DNA from: Phycisphaeraceae bacterium
GTDB lineage: Bacteria > Planctomycetota > Phycisphaerae > Phycisphaerales > Phycisphaeraceae
Reading direction: 5' to 3'
DNA length: 32,811 nt
NCBI GenBank assembly: GCA_028284155.1
Contig: JANQSF010000126.1
Coordinates: 1 to 32,811 of the forward strand
A program made the position numbers and the translations under genes. This document shows positions 16,584 through 23,791 of this stretch, piece by piece (the stretch's first letter is position 1; the number at the start of each line of letters is the position of its first letter). The notes under the pieces are model-generated. The model had not been told where the DNA came from. It saw only the letters and a list, made by a program, of their open reading frames with translations, and searched no databases.

Positions 16584-17129
16584 TCACGCCGCCGTCTGCG
16601 CGTCGTATACGTCTGACGACATCAGCGCGTCCAACTGGGCCGGGTCGGTTGGGCGGACTTTGATCAGCCAAGCCTGGCCGAACGGGTCTTCGTTGATGAG
16701 CGCCGGGTTGTCGATGGCTTCTTCGTTGACGGCCACGACCGTGCCGTCGATGCCGCAGTAGAGGTCGCTGGTGGTCTTGACGGACTCGATCTCGCCGAAC
16801 GCCTCGCCGGCGTGGATCGGGCCTTCGGTCTTGATGACGTCGAGGTAGGTGATGTCGGTCAGCTCGTCGACGGCGAACTTGCTGAGGCCGATGACGACCA
16901 GGCCGTCTTCGAGCTTGTGCCATTCGTGCGTGTCGCGGTAGCGTCGGTCGTCGGGCGAGGCCATGGGGCGGGCTCCGGTGGTTCCGCTTGCGCCTTTCTT
17001 CGTGGCGGCTTTGCGGGGTCGGTTAGTCTTCTTGCGGGAGTCGGTCGTCTTCTTTTTCGAGCTTTCCCGCGGGCTGGTCGTCTTCTTGCGCGGCTTCCGG
17101 GGGCGGGCGGTCGGGGTCGTTCGGGGCAT
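16584..17129 (-). CDS. gcvH: Glycine cleavage system H protein with basic N-terminal extension
   Basis: GcvH carries the lipoyl arm that shuttles the aminomethyl group between the P, T and L proteins. The H-protein core begins at MASPDDRRYRDTHEWHKLED and contains FGEIESVKTTSDLYCGIDGT, with the lipoylated Lys at residue 63 of the core, then NEEAIDNPALINEDPFGQAWL. From 17129 the product is 181 residues. The first 55 are Lys/Arg/Thr/Pro-rich (RPRKPRKKTTSPRESSKKKT) and resemble histone-H1 tails. Two starts look usable: 17129 (GGGAG six bases upstream) and 16964 (GGAG eight bases upstream), the latter giving a normal 126-residue protein. No gcvT or gcvP is nearby. It lies 70 bp after the hydrolase gene on the same strand. 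Confidence 0.92.
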   Translation of the reverse strand: MPRTTPTARPRKPRKKTTSPRESSKKKTTDSRKKTNRPRKAATKKGASGTTGARPMASPDDRRYRDTHEWHKLEDGLVVIGLSKFAVDELTDITYLDVIKTEGPIHAGEAFGEIESVKTTSDLYCGIDGTVVAVNEEAIDNPALINEDPFGQAWLIKVRPTDPAQLDALMSSDVYDAQTAA

Positions 17130-17199
17130 GGGGCACTCCCAGCGTATGAGAATCGGGCGGATGCGTCGAGCCACGGCGGCCCGACGCGGGCGGGTACCC

Positions 17200-17982
17200 C
17201 TACCCATTCAGTTGTTCAGCCGACCAGGTCACGACGCGTTCGATCAGCCGTTCACGCCAGGCGACCTGGTTGAAACCGTGGTCGGCACCGCCGATCAGCT
17301 CGTGGTCGCAGGCGATGCCGGCCTGCCGCATCGCTTCAACAAACGCGTCCGACACGTTCGGCGGCACGGCCTTATCGCCGGTGCCCTGGACGAGCAGCGT
17401 CGGCCGCGGGTTTTTCACGACGTCGCCGACGGCGTCGAGTGCTGATACGTCGGCGAAGATATCGGGATGCAACTTATGCGGTCCCATGATGTAAGGCTCC
17501 CCCGGATCGCGCCCGCCTTCTTCATCCGAGGCCAACGACTCGGCGTGACGGCAGAGGTTTTCCGACGTCGTCGGGGCCAGCAGGACGAGCGCCCGGAACA
17601 CGTCGACCCGCGCCGTCAGGCAGGCGGCGATCAGGCCGCCGAGGCTGAACCCCAGCAGGCCGACGCGCGTGCGGTCGACGTAAGGCTGGGAGAGCAGCCA
17701 GTTTGTCACGCGTTGGGCGTCTTCGAGTTCGCCGGTGGGCAGCATGTGCTCGAATGCCCCGTCCGACTCGCCCGAGTGGCGGAAATCGAACGTCGCCACG
17801 GCGATGCCCTGCTCGACCAGCGCCCGCGCCAGCGTCACGAAAAGGAAACCCGTCTCACTGCGCTGACCGGTGAAGCGGTGCAGCATGAGCATGGCCGGCC
17901 CACGCCGGTCGCCCGTCGGCCGATAGACCGTCCCGCGGATGGCCTGCCCCCGGTGCTGAAGCTCGATGGGTTGCTGTTTCAT
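17200..17982 (-). CDS. Alpha/beta hydrolase
   Basis: A 260-residue serine hydrolase with no signal peptide, so probably cytoplasmic. The catalytic triad is Ser113 in G-F-S-L-G-G, Asp203 in VQGTGDKAVPP and His235 in GGADHGFN. The oxyanion-side segment MLMLHRFTGQRSE and the FDFRHSGESDG strand follow the esterase/dipeptidyl-peptidase-like pattern (FrsA/YitV-like group). The substrate is unknown. The start at 17982 is chosen because family homology begins at MKQQPIELQHRGQAIRG, and upstream in-frame codons run through repeat DNA (17991-18008 and 18033-18164). No good Shine-Dalgarno sequence is present because the REP-like 18-mer occupies that position. Probably co-transcribed with gcvH. Confidence 0.88.
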   Translation of the reverse strand: MKQQPIELQHRGQAIRGTVYRPTGDRRGPAMLMLHRFTGQRSETGFLFVTLARALVEQGIAVATFDFRHSGESDGAFEHMLPTGELEDAQRVTNWLLSQPYVDRTRVGLLGFSLGGLIAACLTARVDVFRALVLLAPTTSENLCRHAESLASDEEGGRDPGEPYIMGPHKLHPDIFADVSALDAVGDVVKNPRPTLLVQGTGDKAVPPNVSDAFVEAMRQAGIACDHELIGGADHGFNQVAWRERLIERVVTWSAEQLNG

Positions 17983-17990
17983 GGTCGATA

Positions 17991-18008
17991 CCGCTTGCGG
18001 CTTAGCGC
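17991..18008. repeat. REP-like 18-mer, copy 2
   Basis: Identical to 10105-10122 (CCGCTTGCGGCTTAGCGC). It lies eight bases upstream of the hydrolase start codon, where the ribosome binding site would normally be. Confidence 0.75.
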
Positions 18009-18032
18009 GATTCTTGGCCGTCTGACCGGCGG

Positions 18033-18164
18033 TTGCCATCACACGGACAAGGCGGAGCCGCAGGCAGTGTGATGCCGAATGCGAATGAGCGATGCGAAAC
18101 GTCAAGGTCGTCCCGCACGACGCTGCCTTCGGCCTTCGGCCGACGACCGCATCGTGGCACCCCC
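18033..18164 (-). repeat. Structured dispersed repeat, copy A
   Basis: Read on the minus strand, this segment aligns along its length with 22217-22354. Shared blocks include GGTGCCACGA, a CGGT-x-GTCGG-x-CG-x-AGGCCGAA stretch, GTCGTG and GGCATCACAC followed by GCCT-x2-GGCT-x-CGCC. Internal stems include CATCACAC/GTGTGATG (18037-18074). The copy ends in TGGCACC on the plus strand. It has no coding potential. Confidence 0.75.
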
Positions 18165-18378
18165 GTGTTGTCCTCAATCGCCCCTAGACCGCTACCACGT
18201 AACGATTTACCCCATTTGCCCTTGCGCAACCACGGCCCAACGCTATCCCGTCCAGCCGCCCCGTCAATCTGACCTTTAGAATACGTCGATGCCCCGCCGT
18301 CCGCTGGCCGACCATACTCATGGGGTCAGCCTGTCGCGACGATGGCCCTCGAGACGACTCACTCGCCTGGAGCCTCCC

Positions 18379-21126
18379 ATGCTCACGCCGCCGCCCCGCA
18401 CACTCGCCCTCGCCGCCGTGCTCGCATTCGCGACCGCCGCCTCAGCCCAGTTGCCCCAGACGCGGGTCTATTCCGTCTTCCCGCCCGGCGGGCAGGCGGG
18501 CCAAACGGTCGAGGTCAAGATCACGGCCGGCGCGGACCTCGACGGCGTTGCCGCCCTGCACTTCAACCACCCCGGCATCACCGCCGAGCCGGTGCGCGGC
18601 GAGAAGAGCGAGGTTCACCCCAACGCCAAGCCCGTGCCGGGTCAGTTCAAAGTAACCATCGGCAAGGACGTGCCACGCGGCATCTACACGCTGCGCGCCG
18701 TCGGGCGGTTCGGCGTTTCAAACGCCCGCGCGTTCGTCGTCGATGACAAACCCACCGCCGTCGAAGCCTCGGGTAATCAAACGTTAGAGAAGGCGATGCC
18801 CGTCCCGCTGAACTCGACCGTGTTCGGCACGGCCGACGCCCGCGCGTTCGATACCTACGCGATCGAGGTCAAGAAAGGCCAGCGGGTCGTCGTCGAATGC
18901 CTCGCACAGCAGATCGACTCCCGCGCCGACGCGACGCTCAAACTGCTCGACCCGAGCGGTATCGAGTTGCAGCTTTCGCGCGACGTGCAGTACCGCGACC
19001 CGGTGATCGACTTCACCGCAAAGGCCGACGGCAAGTACTACGTGCAGGTGTACGACTTCCTCTACAACGGCGGGTCGGATCACCTTTACCAATTGCGCGT
19101 CCACACCGGGCCTTACGTCGATTTCGTCTTCCCGCCGGTCGTTGAGGCGGGCAAGAAAACGTCCGTCACGGTGTTCGGCCGAAACCTGCCCGGCGGCAGC
19201 CCGTCACAACTGACGACGCGTGCCGGCCAACCGTTGCAGCAGGTCACGCTCGACATCACCGCGCCGGCCACCGGCGACCACGCCGGCTTTGTCCCGCCGC
19301 ACGTCGCGGTTGTCGAGTCGTTCGGTTACCACTTGCCTTCTCCGAACGGCGCGAGCAACCTTGTCCGCATCGGTCTGGCCAAAGCGCCCGTGTTGGCTGA
19401 GGCAGAGCCGAACGACGCCGGCGACAAAGCCACCAAGGTCAAGACGCCCTGCGAGTTCGTCGGCCGATTCGACCAGCGCGGCGACGTCGATCACGTCGAA
19501 TTCGACGCGAAGAAGGGTGAGTCCTTCCACCTCGAGTTGCACAGCCACCGTCTCGGCGTGCCGGCCGACCCGACGCTGACCATTTATCAGGTGACCAAAA
19601 CCGACAAGGGCGAGACCGTCAAGTCAATCGCCTCCAACGACGACGGCCCCGCGCTCGGCACGGTCAACGCCGCGAACAACCGGACGCCCGGCGTCGACTT
19701 CAACGCCTCCAGCGGCGACCCGGTGCAGTCGTTCACCGCGCCGGCCGACGGCACGTACCGCGTGCTCATCCGCGACCTGTACGGCAACGCGCGCAACGAC
19801 CCGGACCACGTCTACCGCCTGACCATCCGCCCCGCGCAGCCGGACTTCCAGGTCGTCGCGCTCAGCGCGGCCGTCGGCGTGCAGAACAAGCACGAGCCCG
19901 CGTGGGACGCCCTGCTCCGCAAGGGCAGCACGCTGCCGATCAAGGTCGCCGTGATTCGTCGTGAAGGCTTCAACGGCGCGGTCGACTTGAAAACCGAAGG
20001 CCTGCCTAAAGGCGTGACCTGCGACCCCGTTTCGCTGCCCGCGTGGAAGAGCACGACCGTGCTCATGCTCAAAGCCGGCGACGACGCCGAAGAATGGCAC
20101 GGCCCGGTCAAGGTCACCGGCACGGCCGAGATCGCCGGCAAGCCTGTCACTCGGCCGGCCGTCGCCGGCGAGGCCGTGTGGATGGCCGTGCAGAACAAGT
20201 ACCCCGGTTGGTCACGCGTGACCGGCGACTTCACCCTCGCCGTGGCCGACCAGCCCGGCGCGCCGTTCGACGTCGCGCTGGCCAACCCCGGCCCGGTCGG
20301 CGCCAGCCGGGCCGGCAAGTTCAACCTGCCCATCAAGATCACCCGCCGCAACGACGCGACCGGCAAACCGCACGCGCAGGACATCAGCCTCAAAGCCGTC
20401 GGCCTGCCCGCCAAGAACGCCGTCACCGTCAAGGCCGTCAAGATCGCCAAGGACAAGAACGAAGGCCAGATGGAAGTCGCCCTGAACACGCAAGCCCCCC
20501 TCGGCACGTTCAGCTTCCTGCTCTATGCCGACACGCAATTCAGCTACGCCCACAACAAGGACCAGATCGAACCGCTCAAGAAAGAAAAGGAACGGATCGA
20601 CGCGTTGGTCAAGTCGTTGAAAGAGCAGGCCGGCAAAGAGGCGGATAAAGACAAGAAGGCCGCCCTGAACAATCGCGTCAAAGCCGCCGAGGCCGCCGCC
20701 AAACAGGCCGCCGCCGACCTGAAGAAAGTGACGGACGGCTCCAAGCCCAAGAACCTCAAGGTCAGCGTGCCCGTCACCGTCGTGACGCTCACCGTCACCG
20801 CGGCCCCGCTCGAACTCAAGCCCGCCGCCGAGATCAAGGTCAAGCAGGGCGAGAAGGTCGAACTGCCCGTGTCTATTCAAAAGCTGTACGGCTTCGACGA
20901 CGCCGTCACGCTCGAACTCGACGCCCCCAAGGGCGTGACCGGCCTGAAACTCGAAAAGCCCGGCAAGATCGACAAAGGCCAAGCTGATACGAAACTCTCC
21001 GTCATCGCCGACAAGAAGGCGACCCCCGGCTCACACACCTTCGAGGTCGAAGCCAAGCTCAAGTACAACGGGCAGAACCTGTCGGTGAAACGGGCGATCA
21101 AGGTGGTGGTTGAGGCGGCGGGGTGA
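18379..21126 (+). CDS. Secreted protein with pre-peptidase C-terminal (PPC) domains
   Basis: A 915-residue exported protein. The signal peptide is residues 1-22 (ATAASAQ). An IPT/TIG-like immunoglobulin segment follows (SVFPPGGQAGQTVEVKITA). Two PPC-type beta domains lie at about 145-244 (DARAFDTYAIEVKKGQRVVV, GKYYVQVYDFLYNGG) and 361-485 (GDVDHVEFDAKKGESFHLEL, DGTYRVLIRDLYGNA). A Lys/Ala/Glu-rich coiled-coil-like stretch spans about 733-790, and an Ig-like beta domain ends the protein. PPC domains usually accompany secreted planctomycete proteins next to DUF1549/DUF1553 cytochrome proteins; no such neighbour is here and no catalytic domain is seen, so it may be structural or binding. ATG 18379 has GGAG six bases upstream. 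Confidence 0.87.
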   Translation: MLTPPPRTLALAAVLAFATAASAQLPQTRVYSVFPPGGQAGQTVEVKITAGADLDGVAALHFNHPGITAEPVRGEKSEVHPNAKPVPGQFKVTIGKDVPRGIYTLRAVGRFGVSNARAFVVDDKPTAVEASGNQTLEKAMPVPLNSTVFGTADARAFDTYAIEVKKGQRVVVECLAQQIDSRADATLKLLDPSGIELQLSRDVQYRDPVIDFTAKADGKYYVQVYDFLYNGGSDHLYQLRVHTGPYVDFVFPPVVEAGKKTSVTVFGRNLPGGSPSQLTTRAGQPLQQVTLDITAPATGDHAGFVPPHVAVVESFGYHLPSPNGASNLVRIGLAKAPVLAEAEPNDAGDKATKVKTPCEFVGRFDQRGDVDHVEFDAKKGESFHLELHSHRLGVPADPTLTIYQVTKTDKGETVKSIASNDDGPALGTVNAANNRTPGVDFNASSGDPVQSFTAPADGTYRVLIRDLYGNARNDPDHVYRLTIRPAQPDFQVVALSAAVGVQNKHEPAWDALLRKGSTLPIKVAVIRREGFNGAVDLKTEGLPKGVTCDPVSLPAWKSTTVLMLKAGDDAEEWHGPVKVTGTAEIAGKPVTRPAVAGEAVWMAVQNKYPGWSRVTGDFTLAVADQPGAPFDVALANPGPVGASRAGKFNLPIKITRRNDATGKPHAQDISLKAVGLPAKNAVTVKAVKIAKDKNEGQMEVALNTQAPLGTFSFLLYADTQFSYAHNKDQIEPLKKEKERIDALVKSLKEQAGKEADKDKKAALNNRVKAAEAAAKQAAADLKKVTDGSKPKNLKVSVPVTVVTLTVTAAPLELKPAAEIKVKQGEKVELPVSIQKLYGFDDAVTLELDAPKGVTGLKLEKPGKIDKGQADTKLSVIADKKATPGSHTFEVEAKLKYNGQNLSVKRAIKVVVEAAG

Positions 21127-21160
21127 TTGCGTCTGATTGTCCCTGTCGCGATTGTCTTGT

Positions 21161-21181
21161 GTAGGGTGGGCACTGCCCACC
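21161..21181. repeat. REP-like palindrome GTAGGGTGGGCA...
   Basis: GGTGGGC-ACT-GCCCACC is a perfect 7-bp stem preceded by GTAG. It lies 35 bp past the PPC gene stop. The GTAGGGTG start is shared with the element at 31686-31759. Confidence 0.65.
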
Positions 21182-21277
21182 ACGGTCAATCAGGTGCGCA
21201 TTTTATTGGGTGCTGAATCCCTATCTGCAAAGCAATAGCCGTTGCAGCGTGGTTAGCCTGCGAGCGGGTCCAATTTC

Positions 21278-22213
21278 GTGCAGAGCCAAGTGGACACTCT
21301 CCCCTCCCTTGATGTCATTTACAACGTGACATTCGAGCAATACTGGGGTGATGATGCTGGCGGTCCCGAACCTGTAATTGAACAGTACCAATCGGTTGCC
21401 GAATTGCCAGGCATCGAGGGCTTCGCGGCTGAGTACCACAACGTCAATTCAGCATTGAGAGCGGTCGTGGAGGATCACGCTGCGACGGAACGCATTCAAC
21501 CAATGACGGAGTGGTTTTTCCCGAGCTACGACATTGATTGGAATCCATTACGAGTCGAGCGCTCGCAGCAGATTGTGTCCTTCCAGTCTGGGTTGCTGAC
21601 CGCGAAATTGATCGACCTCATTCAAAGGCATGTGCTCAGCGATTTCTCTCTTTGGCGAGTCGCCTTGTCAGTTGGTGACGCAACGCTCGTGATTTACCCA
21701 CACGGCGTTCGGTACAACAACGAGTGTTGGCTCAACAACGAGTGGGTGGAACGCGTAACAGGTTGGCGCCAACTCGCCGAAGACGATATCCGGCGAGATT
21801 ATGGCGTTTTGGTAAACCAGTTGAATCGCGTTCAACAGTTGATAGCTGCCCCCCTACAACGAATAAAGCGACGATTCATACGACGAGAAGATGCTGTACT
21901 CATTGCAGCCTTTTACGGAGTGGATGCCGAGGATGACGGGATCGCGGTATGGATACTTCACAAGGTCTCACCGCCTGTTCTGCAGTTGTATGATTGTTAT
22001 GGTGAACGAGTGTCCTTTCAGAGGATTTGCCATGTAGACAAACGTGGCCAGTTAAACCACTACTCTGAAGTACAGAACGGTTTTCATTTGATCCGCTACT
22101 CGCTGCCACAATCGGCCACCTATACGGTTTGCCATTTGGGCAACGAAAACACTGGATCGCGTGTCAACGTCAGAATTGAACCGAAATCATCCAGTGTTCG
22201 CCAAGAACCATAA
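21278..22213 (+). CDS. Orphan protein of unknown function, AT-richer than neighbours
   Basis: I do not recognise this 311-residue protein. It has no signal peptide or clear membrane helix. The N-terminal part contains TEWFFPSYDIDWNPL and WRVALSVGDATLVIYPHGVR. The middle is helical and basic (NRVQQLIAAPLQRIKRRFIR). The last 90 residues look beta-rich with several Cys and Tyr (VLQLYDCYGERVSFQRI, TYTVCHLGNENTG). The GTG at 21278 is the first start in frame; a GTG at 21290 is an alternative, so the start is uncertain. The gene is visibly less GC-rich and uses A/T-ending codons more than its neighbours. It lies between a REP-like palindrome and the dispersed repeat plus RAYT remnant, which suggests acquisition by transfer. 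Confidence 0.7.
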   Translation: MQSQVDTLPSLDVIYNVTFEQYWGDDAGGPEPVIEQYQSVAELPGIEGFAAEYHNVNSALRAVVEDHAATERIQPMTEWFFPSYDIDWNPLRVERSQQIVSFQSGLLTAKLIDLIQRHVLSDFSLWRVALSVGDATLVIYPHGVRYNNECWLNNEWVERVTGWRQLAEDDIRRDYGVLVNQLNRVQQLIAAPLQRIKRRFIRREDAVLIAAFYGVDAEDDGIAVWILHKVSPPVLQLYDCYGERVSFQRICHVDKRGQLNHYSEVQNGFHLIRYSLPQSATYTVCHLGNENTGSRVNVRIEPKSSSVRQEP

Positions 22214-22216
22214 GCA

Positions 22217-22354
22217 GCCGGGTGCCACGACACGGTAGTCGGTCGCAGGCCGAACAGCATGTCGTGTCGGGCGTCCTTAGGTGATTGTTCACCTGTTCGC
22301 GGCCGGCATCACACCGCCTCGGGCTTCGCCATAGGCCGCGTTATGGCACCCGGC
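22217..22354 (+). repeat. Structured dispersed repeat, copy B, with 11-bp terminal inverted repeats
   Basis: GCCGGGTGCCA (22217-22227) is the exact reverse complement of TGGCACCCGGC (22344-22354). Inside are a CGACAC/GTGTCG stem and the segment GGCATCACACCGCCTCGGGC at 22305 onward. It aligns with copy A on the other strand at 18033-18164. It carries no gene and resembles a MITE or a long REP-type element. It ends 45 bp before the RAYT remnant. No target-site duplication is evident. Confidence 0.78.
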
Positions 22355-22398
22355 GTTCTTTCACAACCGCTCCCGCGTCGCCCCAACGGGGCAACCCG

Positions 22399-22692
22399 AT
22401 GAAAGCCCAGGGCAACGCCCTTCTATCACGCAAGCACGCGATGATGGATGTCGTGCAAGCGTCGAAAACCGAAACGACCAAGTGGATCAATCAACAGGGC
22501 GATGCGTACCTCGACTTTCAGTGGCAAGCCGGCTATGGCGCGTTTTCTGTGAGCCAGTCGAAGGTTGAGTCAGTCAAAACGTACATCGCCAACCAGACCG
22601 AACACCACCGGGTGACGTCGTTTCAGGATGAGTTCCGTGCGTTGTGCGAGCGGCACGGGATTGACGTTGACGAGCGGTATGTGTTGGATTGA
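22399..22692 (+). pseudogene. C-terminal remnant of REP-associated tyrosine transposase (RAYT, IS200-like Y1)
   Basis: The 97-residue frame matches the C-terminal half of Y1-type RAYT transposases: MMDVVQASKTETTKWINQQG, then FQWQAGYGAFSVSQSKVESV, KTYIANQTEHH and FQDEFRALCERHGIDVDERY. Tyr62 in the TYIANQ-x-x-HH helix corresponds to the expected nucleophile. The N-terminal half with the metal-binding HUH motif is missing; homology starts around LLSRKHAMMDVV. The first 8-9 codons (MKAQGNAL) appear to come from other repeat-like DNA (CAACGGGGCAACCCGATGA... upstream). It is therefore probably inactive. Intact relatives nick and join REP hairpins as single strands. Its neighbour, copy B, is a candidate substrate. 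Confidence 0.85.
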
Positions 22693-23021
22693 AGTGAGAG
22701 CGCGTTCGCGCCGTTTGGCAACGCCGTGAACTGAAGCAGTCAAAACTCATCTAGCGGATCAACATGTCTTATCCGAGCCGGATTCTGTGAATCCGATCCG
22801 TCCAAGCGGCTCAAAGCCGCGCGGGCGGACACAGATGAGGACGGCACATCCGTTGCGATCGCTTTCATCCTCCTCGCCTTTGAGGCTCGTCGGACGATCG
22901 GCCTCACACCGCGCACAAATCTATGCCTTTCATCCTCACGCATTCCTAATCAAACGCCACTCATCGACCGCGTGAAATCCCCTACATTACTCGGCTCTTA
23001 ACCTCTGTCGGGAGTCAACCC
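22693..23021. other. Intergenic region with strong secondary structure; possible structured RNA
   Basis: No gene is convincing here. There are several stems: CGGATTC-TGT-GAATCCG near 22779-22795, GCGGCT-CAA-AGCCGC near 22806-22820, and GAGGA/TCCTC pairing across about 22837-22874. On the minus strand the segment ACAGAATCCGGC followed by ATAAG resembles the 3' end of RNase P RNA. However, the 5' conserved block (GGAAAGTCC) is absent, and a full-length RNA would run into the lipoprotein gene. The lipoprotein's promoter must also be in this gap. Confidence 0.4.
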
Positions 23022-23321
23022 ATGCGTTACCTTTTGATTGTTCTTTTCGCATTGTCATCCCTCACGCTCGTGGCTTGTGAGGGCACGGGTAAGAAGTCGG
23101 CGACAAACTCGGGCCTGAGCGGCGAGATGCGTGTTATCAGTTTTGAGTCGTTCGACGACTCGGTCTCGTTTCTCTACAACGCCAAGGACCCGGCCAACCC
23201 GTGTGCGACCGACCTCGAGCACGGGATGCTGCCCAAGGCTGCGGTGACCGTGATCGGTCAAGACGGCCAATGCCCGTCGGGCGTGGCGATCACGAAGATT
23301 TCCGTGTCGTCCGGCAACTGA
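23022..23321 (+). CDS. Small lipoprotein of unknown function
   Basis: A 99-residue protein with a clean lipoprotein signal: hydrophobic LLIVLFALSSLTLVAC with the lipobox Cys at position 19, followed by EGTGKKS. The mature part is short and acidic, with two further cysteines (NPCATD and GQCPSG) that could form a disulfide. No domain is recognised. The ATG has GGGAG seven bases upstream. A strong hairpin follows the stop. It is monocistronic, and its cellular role is unknown. Confidence 0.8.
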   Translation: MRYLLIVLFALSSLTLVACEGTGKKSATNSGLSGEMRVISFESFDDSVSFLYNAKDPANPCATDLEHGMLPKAAVTVIGQDGQCPSGVAITKISVSSGN

Positions 23322-23332
23322 GCCCAGGCCGA

Positions 23333-23370
23333 CCGGGGCGCGCACGGATCGCACAGCGCGCCCCGGCCTT
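23333..23370 (+). terminator. GC-rich terminator-like hairpin after the lipoprotein gene
   Basis: CCGGGGCGCGC pairs perfectly with GCGCGCCCCGG across a 12-base loop, followed by CCTTGTC. The stem is very stable, but the T tract is poor. It begins 12 bases past the stop codon. Confidence 0.7.
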
Positions 23371-23791
23371 GTCATGCGCCGCAAAGCGGGCAAGTCGTCG
23401 ATTGTGTGCGACTTAGCCGGCAGGCAGGTCGTGTCGTGCGCACAGGTTGCGGTGCGCGGCCCCGGGCATGTCAATACCAAGCCAAAAGAACCGTCGTTGG
23501 CGGGGTGGCGTGTCGGTACCGTGTCAGGCCCGCCAACGGATCGCCGGTTGGGGCGTGTCACGTGGGTTTGGCGTGACAGGGTGTCAAAGTGTTGGCGATG
23601 GCTCAAACTACATTGCCCAAAGTAGTTACGTCGTGATATGGCCCGTTGGGGGAGGGGGAACTGGCGGGGTGACACGCCATTGCCGAGCCGGCATTCGGCT
23701 GGTCATTGCCGTGGAGCGCGTAACTGCTTTATGCGGTCTATACTTGGCGTCTGTCCCTGAACTGAACCGCCCGACCCTCGGAGCGTCCGCG
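23371..23791. other. Intergenic region upstream of the PpiD-like gene
   Basis: About 420 bp with no convincing gene. It contains several GTGTC/GACAC motifs, including the hairpin TGTCACG-N9-CGTGACA near 23556-23580, and a second small stem AACTAC/GTAGTT near 23607-23627. A possible -10 box TATACT is at 23739-23744, about 50 bp before the next start, without a good -35. The paired motifs could be operators, but this is speculative. Confidence 0.45.

Noticed and set aside
22693..23021. Complete RNase P RNA gene (rnpB) on the minus strand
   Set aside because: Only a 3'-like motif is seen. The conserved 5' block is missing, and the required length would overlap a well-supported lipoprotein gene. 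Kept only as a candidate structured RNA.
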